Positions 57,702 through 62,000 of a stretch of 62,000 bases of DNA are shown piece by piece (positions within the stretch are counted from its first letter, which is position 1; every line of letters starts with the position of its first letter). Origin of the DNA: Phoronis australis (Eukaryota > Phoronida > Phoronidae); NCBI GenBank assembly GCA_002633005.1, contig NMRA01000513.1:7702-69701 (forward strand). Reading direction: 5' to 3'. The notes beneath the pieces were generated by a model. The model was given only the letters and a program-made list of their open reading frames with translations, ran no database searches and was not told where the DNA came from. The translations under genes were made by a program, and so were the position numbers.

Positions 57702-59066
57702 GATCCAATGGCGATTAAAGTGGTGCATGTTGCGGTGGTTTGCGTGTTCATTCTATTCTTCGTGTCACTTCGGTTATTCTATAACACACGGGGTATGGTC
57801 GTAGAAACGCACATATTGAGATATGTGACGAAGGGAAATACGCCAAATATCACCAAACGGGTGAAGACCGAAGATCTACAACCTCATCGAGAAGTTACCC
57901 CGCGAGTGGAGTTAATGGTGCGAGCCTCGACAGTGAATACAGCTGGTAAGAACCTTATAGGACGGTTCTTCTGCATGGTTATGCGAACACTGGTGCTCTA
58001 TTGGTCTCCTATTTACGGAGATACGATTGTGGTTATCATGGATGATGAAAGCAAACAGGACCACCGGATTGGAGAAATGTTGCAAAAACAGAAGTTCGAC
58101 TTTGTCCGACTGGTCGTGCGGTATGAACCCCTTCCAGAGAATCCTGATAAACTGAAGGCATGCCCTGATCCAAACCATGGCGATTTCGGTTATAAAAGAC
58201 AGCTTTATAGCAGTTTCTTTATGGATAGGTATACCTCAAAAGAAATAGTTGGCTGGCTCGATTCTGACGTTGTGTTCATAAGTCCAGCGATGCCACGTGA
58301 CGTTGTACGGAACGGACGGGTCGTAGCTTATGGTACATCCAACAGAATGAAGTATGGTTGGGTAAGACAGTGGTTTGAAACAGTATTCATAGCAATCGGA
58401 TATCCGGCTGTGGCGGACTGCATGGCATACTTCCCGACCTATTTTTGGAGAGACACTTTTTCAAACTTTCGCAACTTTGCTATGAAGCGATTTAATACCA
58501 ACTCGTTCGACGAAGCGTTTTACGAAATATATGAAACGAATATATTAAGTCCTGTTAACATATTGTGTAATTATGCTTGGTATTATGAGCACGACAGGTA
58601 CGACTGGCATTTGGATTTAGTTGAACCAGCGTTTCTGAAATATTACAAAGTCAGACATAAAAACATTTTTAACGTAAAACCTGAAGAAACCACAATGAAA
58701 CTTCACCATGCCGTTCACTGGGGTCACAAGAATGGGATAACTGTCAAGCCAGGGACACATTACTTAGAGGTAACGCAAAAGTCCTATTGCAAACTCTATA
58801 AACGCGTCTACGGTAAGGAAAAAAAGATTTGTGTTAAGTTTAAGGCCAGTGTATTTGTAGAACAATTTGATTTCAGTTCGGTTTCATGGTGTAAAGGAAA
58901 AGATGGAATGGAGAAGTGTAAGAAAATGATTGAAGACAACGATCGCACGCTGGTCCCGTTCATTAAAAATGGGACTTTCCCTTTCAACATTTCATTGGTA
59001 AAGAAGGTCGAAAAAACAGCCAAGACGTTCAACATTACGTGTCCAGATTTTGGTTTATACGTGTAG
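57702..59066 (+). CDS. Type II membrane protein with glycosyltransferase-like DSD motif; coding exon 57708-59066
   Basis: A single 452-residue frame starts at ATG 57708, six bases after an acceptor-like TTGTTTCAG, so a 5' non-coding exon probably lies upstream. Residues 5-25 form one membrane helix (VVHVAVVCVFILFFVSLRLF) after a short cytoplasmic tail, as in Golgi type II enzymes. The luminal part has YGDTIVVIMDDES (about 103-115), EIVGWLDSDVVF (179-190) with a DxD-type metal/sugar-nucleotide motif at D185-S-D187, and HHAVHWGHKNG (333-343) near the end. NxS/T sites are N47, N421, N427 and N442. The layout suits a GT-A fold glycosyltransferase of the secretory pathway; donor and acceptor are unknown. 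No stops or frame breaks, so it appears intact. The family is recognised only as uncharacterised. Confidence 0.8.
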   Translation, partial: DPMAIKVVHVAVVCVFILFFVSLRLFYNTRGMVVETHILRYVTKGNTPNITKRVKTEDLQPHREVTPRVELMVRASTVNTAGKNLIGRFFCMVMRTLVLYWSPIYGDTIVVIMDDESKQDHRIGEMLQKQKFDFVRLVVRYEPLPENPDKLKACPDPNHGDFGYKRQLYSSFFMDRYTSKEIVGWLDSDVVFISPAMPRDVVRNGRVVAYGTSNRMKYGWVRQWFETVFIAIGYPAVADCMAYFPTYFWRDTFSNFRNFAMKRFNTNSFDEAFYEIYETNILSPVNILCNYAWYYEHDRYDWHLDLVEPAFLKYYKVRHKNIFNVKPEETTMKLHHAVHWGHKNGITVKPGTHYLEVTQKSYCKLYKRVYGKEKKICVKFKASVFVEQFDFSSVSWCKGKDGMEKCKKMIEDNDRTLVPFIKNGTFPFNISLVKKVEKTAKTFNITCPDFGLYV

Positions 59067-59953
59067 GAGTATCGAAAATGGAATAAGAGTATATTATATT
59101 GTATTGTATTATATTGTGTTGTATTCATTTATTATAGTGACAAGTAAAATTAATTCAAACAGTTGTAGATATAACTTGTGTAAGAAAAATAAGTACCCAG
59201 CCCAGTTGTGCTTGTTAGTCACTTTAACCACACAACTCAGATGTAGGCCTACAAAAGCAGACTTGATATATTTGGCTAATTGCCTAGGGAAATTATGAAA
59301 CAACAGTTTTAACGTACATGTATCTAATCTTCTGAATTCTGCAAAGCTCGGGACTTAAAGAGAAACACTATTAAATATAATAGACCTCCGTGAGTTATGG
59401 AGAGAACCATTAAACACAAAATGTACATGTAGCTCATCCTCCACACAATGAGAATCACAACAAAAGCAAAGTCTTTCACTTACAGGAGTATTTACATAAC
59501 GACCATTTTCCAAATGTAATGGAGATTTACAGCTATAAATTGAGCCAAAAGAGATCGCTCAGAACGACATAAGTTAAGCTTCACATAGGGTTCAGTTAAA
59601 AACTCGTGTTTACACAAAATGTAGTTTCCTAACTTGGGTTTTGTTACAACAGACTCAGCCCAAACATGTTTCAAGTATTCAAATAGTTTGTTTCTAGCAT
59701 CTACTATGCTACAAGTAGTTAAATTTTGAAAACAGGATTGCATGCCAGTTCTGTTAAACAAATTTTCGATACCGTATTTCCAACCATTTCTACCAATAGA
59801 GTATTCCCCTAGAAATACCCTTTTAGTAACCTGTGGTCACTAATTTGTTCCAAAGACGCAACATGTTCAATTTAAACCTATTTCCGGTCGAGTCCCACCC
59901 CATGTCACTACTAACAGCATGAGTGGCTGTAAATCGGTTGACCCCTAGATAAA

Positions 59954-60658
59954 TATAGATTATTACATGGCGAAGTCGTTATCCTAAGTTATGTACAGCC
60001 CGAGTGGATTTTGGAGAATTGTCGCCCGAGGGGCGTTAGAGGCCCGGGGTCGAAGGTCGTGACCTTTTTGAAAAGAAAAGCCGAGCTATTTTTGTCAAAT
60101 ATTGCATTTACTCAAAACCAATTGAAAATTTAAACAAAATAGAAATAAAGTGAATCTATAAATTAAGGTTTAGCAACTATTATAGCTTACTACACATTTT
60201 ATCACGCTAAGCTTCGACCGACAAAATATCGTCTGCTAAAGTAGGTTACCAAAAGTAACTGAGTATAATGCTCAAGTCAAAGGCTCCCGACGACACGATA
60301 CCCGCATTCAAATTAGAGATCGGTAATTTACAAGTGGGAGAACACGACAGAAAAATTCCACTGAATTAAAATATCGTTTTTATGGAAATTATGCGTCTTA
60401 TTTTTCATAGCGTATAAATGTTGGTGCTATGCCCTTTGCTGAACATGCGATTGTTGCGCGTGCTCATTTAAGTATTCTATTTTCGCGCTCGTTGACGTCA
60501 GCCACTGAGTGGTGTAGTGGTAAAGTCAGCGACTCGCAGCTCTTGAGGCCCGGGTTCAAATCCGGCCTCGGTTTCCCGCCAAAATGTTATCTCACTAGTG
60601 AGATAACTTTATGGGTTATTACATGGTTGTATCTGCAATTCGAGGCTAATAGTGTGGT
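59954..60658. mobile_element. ~705-bp insertion inside LINE 2 with ATAAA target duplication
   Basis: The minus-strand RT reading stops at ...MRFY (60664) and resumes in register at LGVNRF (about 59948). The intervening DNA is flanked by ATAAA at 59949-59953 and 60659-60663. Inside are a GC-rich block (GCCCGAGTGGATTTTGGAG, GGGGCGTTAGAGGCCCGGGG at 60000-60052) and a tRNA-like SINE head near 60500. Both ends carry TTACATGG. The superfamily is not identified. Confidence 0.65.
60500..60608 (+). mobile_element. tRNA-derived SINE (third family) with palindromic tail
   Basis: The A box TGGTGTAGTGG (60510-60520) and B box GGTTCAAATCC (60553-60563) have tRNA spacing, but no acceptor stem closes. 24 bases downstream is a perfect 22-base palindrome, GTTATCTCACTAGTGAGATAAC (60587-60608). 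It lies within the 705-base insertion. Confidence 0.6.
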
Positions 60659-62000
60659 ATAAAAACGCATAGCTCTGTTTTGAATATTTTCATCATAACC
60701 AATCTTTTTTGTAACCCCAAACAGGTTATCCGTAATCCAAAATCAGTGCCACACACGAATTAAATGTTTTAAATGTTTCGAATTCTATATTCTTGTTATC
60801 ACGGAATGTTGAGCATATCTTCCCTAACGCTCTACCAGAAGCTTCAGATAACGTATTCAAATTTTCTTTAAAGTCAAGGTGTTGATCCAGAATACAGCCT
60901 AAATACTTGTATGATGATTTATAACTATTGACACTGTTTAATACAAAATTGCTTCTTGGCATATAAACAGGATTTCAGGATTTGTCCAGTCAAAAGCTAT
61001 TTTCATGTCCACAAATGTCACAAATGTAGAAAGGTTAGACTACTTTCTTGTTTGAATAATTGATGAAGGGACATATAAGTGATCGCTATGGGACCGTTGG
61101 CTTCGAAAACCATTTTGCTCGTCAAATAAAATATTGTTCTGTTCACAGAAACCCATAATTCTATTATTCAACACAATACTGAAGATTTTGTAATATACTT
61201 GAAAGAAGACTAATCCCACGGTAGCTCAAAGGAATTCTAGGGTCGTTTGTAGAATTCTTAGGTATCCGGATTATAATTGCCGTATACCACTCAGAAGACA
61301 TTAGACAACGTTTAAGATTCATTAAACAACTGAGTTAGAAAAACAAAAATAGTTTCGAATCTTAACACGTCATAAGGTATACATTCATAGCCGACGCCTT
61401 TGTTATTCTTTGTTTTCATAACAACATTTCTAACCTCATCAATACAGATTTCACAATTTAAGCCATGATCAGTTGTATTAAAACAATCCTTTTCTAGCTG
61501 CTTGCGCAAATTCAAGGTTTTCAATAAAATTCTTCATCAAATGGTGTATTTTCAGAAGTGCAATTGAATAATTGTTCGTAATCAGTTTTCCTTTTATTTA
61601 GAACGAATTTTTTATCAGAGTTAATTTCATTATTTGAATCCAGGACTTCCAGGGGAACTTCGCTAAGCTGTTTTGGTCCCAGTTCTTGGCAAATTCATAT
61701 TGAGCAGACATAAATGATTGTTTGTAATGTGACCAATTCCCGCGCCCTCTTTGATTTCTTGAAATTTGTTTCACAATGTACTGTGCTGATTCCTTTTAAA
61801 ATACTTTCTTAGTTTACGACTCGGATAATCATCCTTGCAATCCAACAAGGAATCCGTTTCCTTAACTAATAGGTCAATAAATTACTGATAAACTAAATAA
61901 AGTTGGTTCTGGTGTTCATAGGATAACAATAATGAGTCAATTAAACAAAAAATATTCATCATTAAATGTCACGTTGTTGGAAGTGTCAAACATGTATTTA

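Larger units (their letters stand above)
59390..62000 (-). mobile_element. Second decayed non-LTR retrotransposon, different clade, running off the window
   Basis: Minus strand, from high to low coordinates: LGPKQLSEVPLEV and a linker (about 61670-61560); 'DEVRNVVMKTKNNKGVGYEC' (61524-61312); SEWYTAIIIRIPK, then LSYRGISLLS (about 61290-61205); 'IMGFCEQNNILFDEQNGFRS' and S.DHLYV (about 61160-61075); YKYLGCILDQ (60962-60726); QNRAMRFY (about 60690-60664); and, after an insertion, 'GVNRFT...DMGW' (about 59945-59895), 'KLNMLRLWN' (about 59870), 'KPKLGNYILCKHEFLTEPYV' (59610), RSLLAQF and 'GRYVNTPVSERLCFCC' with CVEDELH (59500-59420). The 'PIPK...YRGISLLS' and C-terminal CxxC...H signature place it in a clade distinct from LINE 1 at 44-47 kb. 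Many frame changes. The palm catalytic region (about 61070-60970) is deleted or unreadable. Confidence 0.8.

Overview
This is metazoan nuclear DNA. It is AT-rich, has GT-AG introns of hundreds to thousands of bases, and is crowded with small decayed transposons. The abundance of the TACATGTA word, the repeats ending in GGCGGATTTAG and the protein families present suggest a marine invertebrate (amphioxus, hemichordate, mollusc or similar). I cannot name the species. No bacterial, phage or plasmid features are visible.

Three host genes can be supported. (1) 3407-5458 (+) is a four-exon gene for a small OB-fold (replication protein A-like) protein, with CCAAT and TATA boxes upstream and a reading-frame break in exon 2. 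(2) 11393-31675 (+) is a complete ten-exon gene for a nicotinic-acetylcholine-receptor-like Cys-loop channel subunit of 464 residues. All exon phases agree, and exons 3 and 4 have the classic 45 and 110 base lengths. It lacks the vicinal cysteines of alpha subunits and has unusual pore residues. (3) 57708-59066 (+) is an intronless coding exon for a 452-residue type II membrane protein with a glycosyltransferase-like DSD motif.

The rest is mostly repeats and relics. 398-2320 holds a MITE with perfect 15-base terminal inverted repeats and a long dispersed repeat that recurs near 40.7 kb and 48 kb. 7.1-10.8 kb holds a non-LTR ORF1-like relic, small foldback elements, a second MITE copy, a tRNA-derived SINE, and a roughly 750-base inverted-repeat element carrying a THAP zinc-finger start. 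The receptor introns contain foldback elements, GGCGGA-ended elements, one orphan exon candidate, and two assembly-join duplications marked by single n bases. 31.7-44 kb has no convincing gene apart from a THAP fragment; it contains tandem repeats, hairpin elements and a SINE. 44449-47291 (-) is a 5'-truncated, decayed non-LTR retrotransposon ending in a (TAC)n tail. 53055-55340 (+) is a heavily broken copy of a large, widespread, functionally uncharacterised invertebrate gene family. 59390-62000 (-) is a second non-LTR retrotransposon from a different clade, split by a roughly 705-base insertion with a candidate ATAAA target duplication.

The genes show no sign of working together; this is a gene-poor, repeat-rich stretch. 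Two cautions apply. Family names come from recognised motifs, not database searches. Intron 8 of the receptor is artificially lengthened by about 640 bases.
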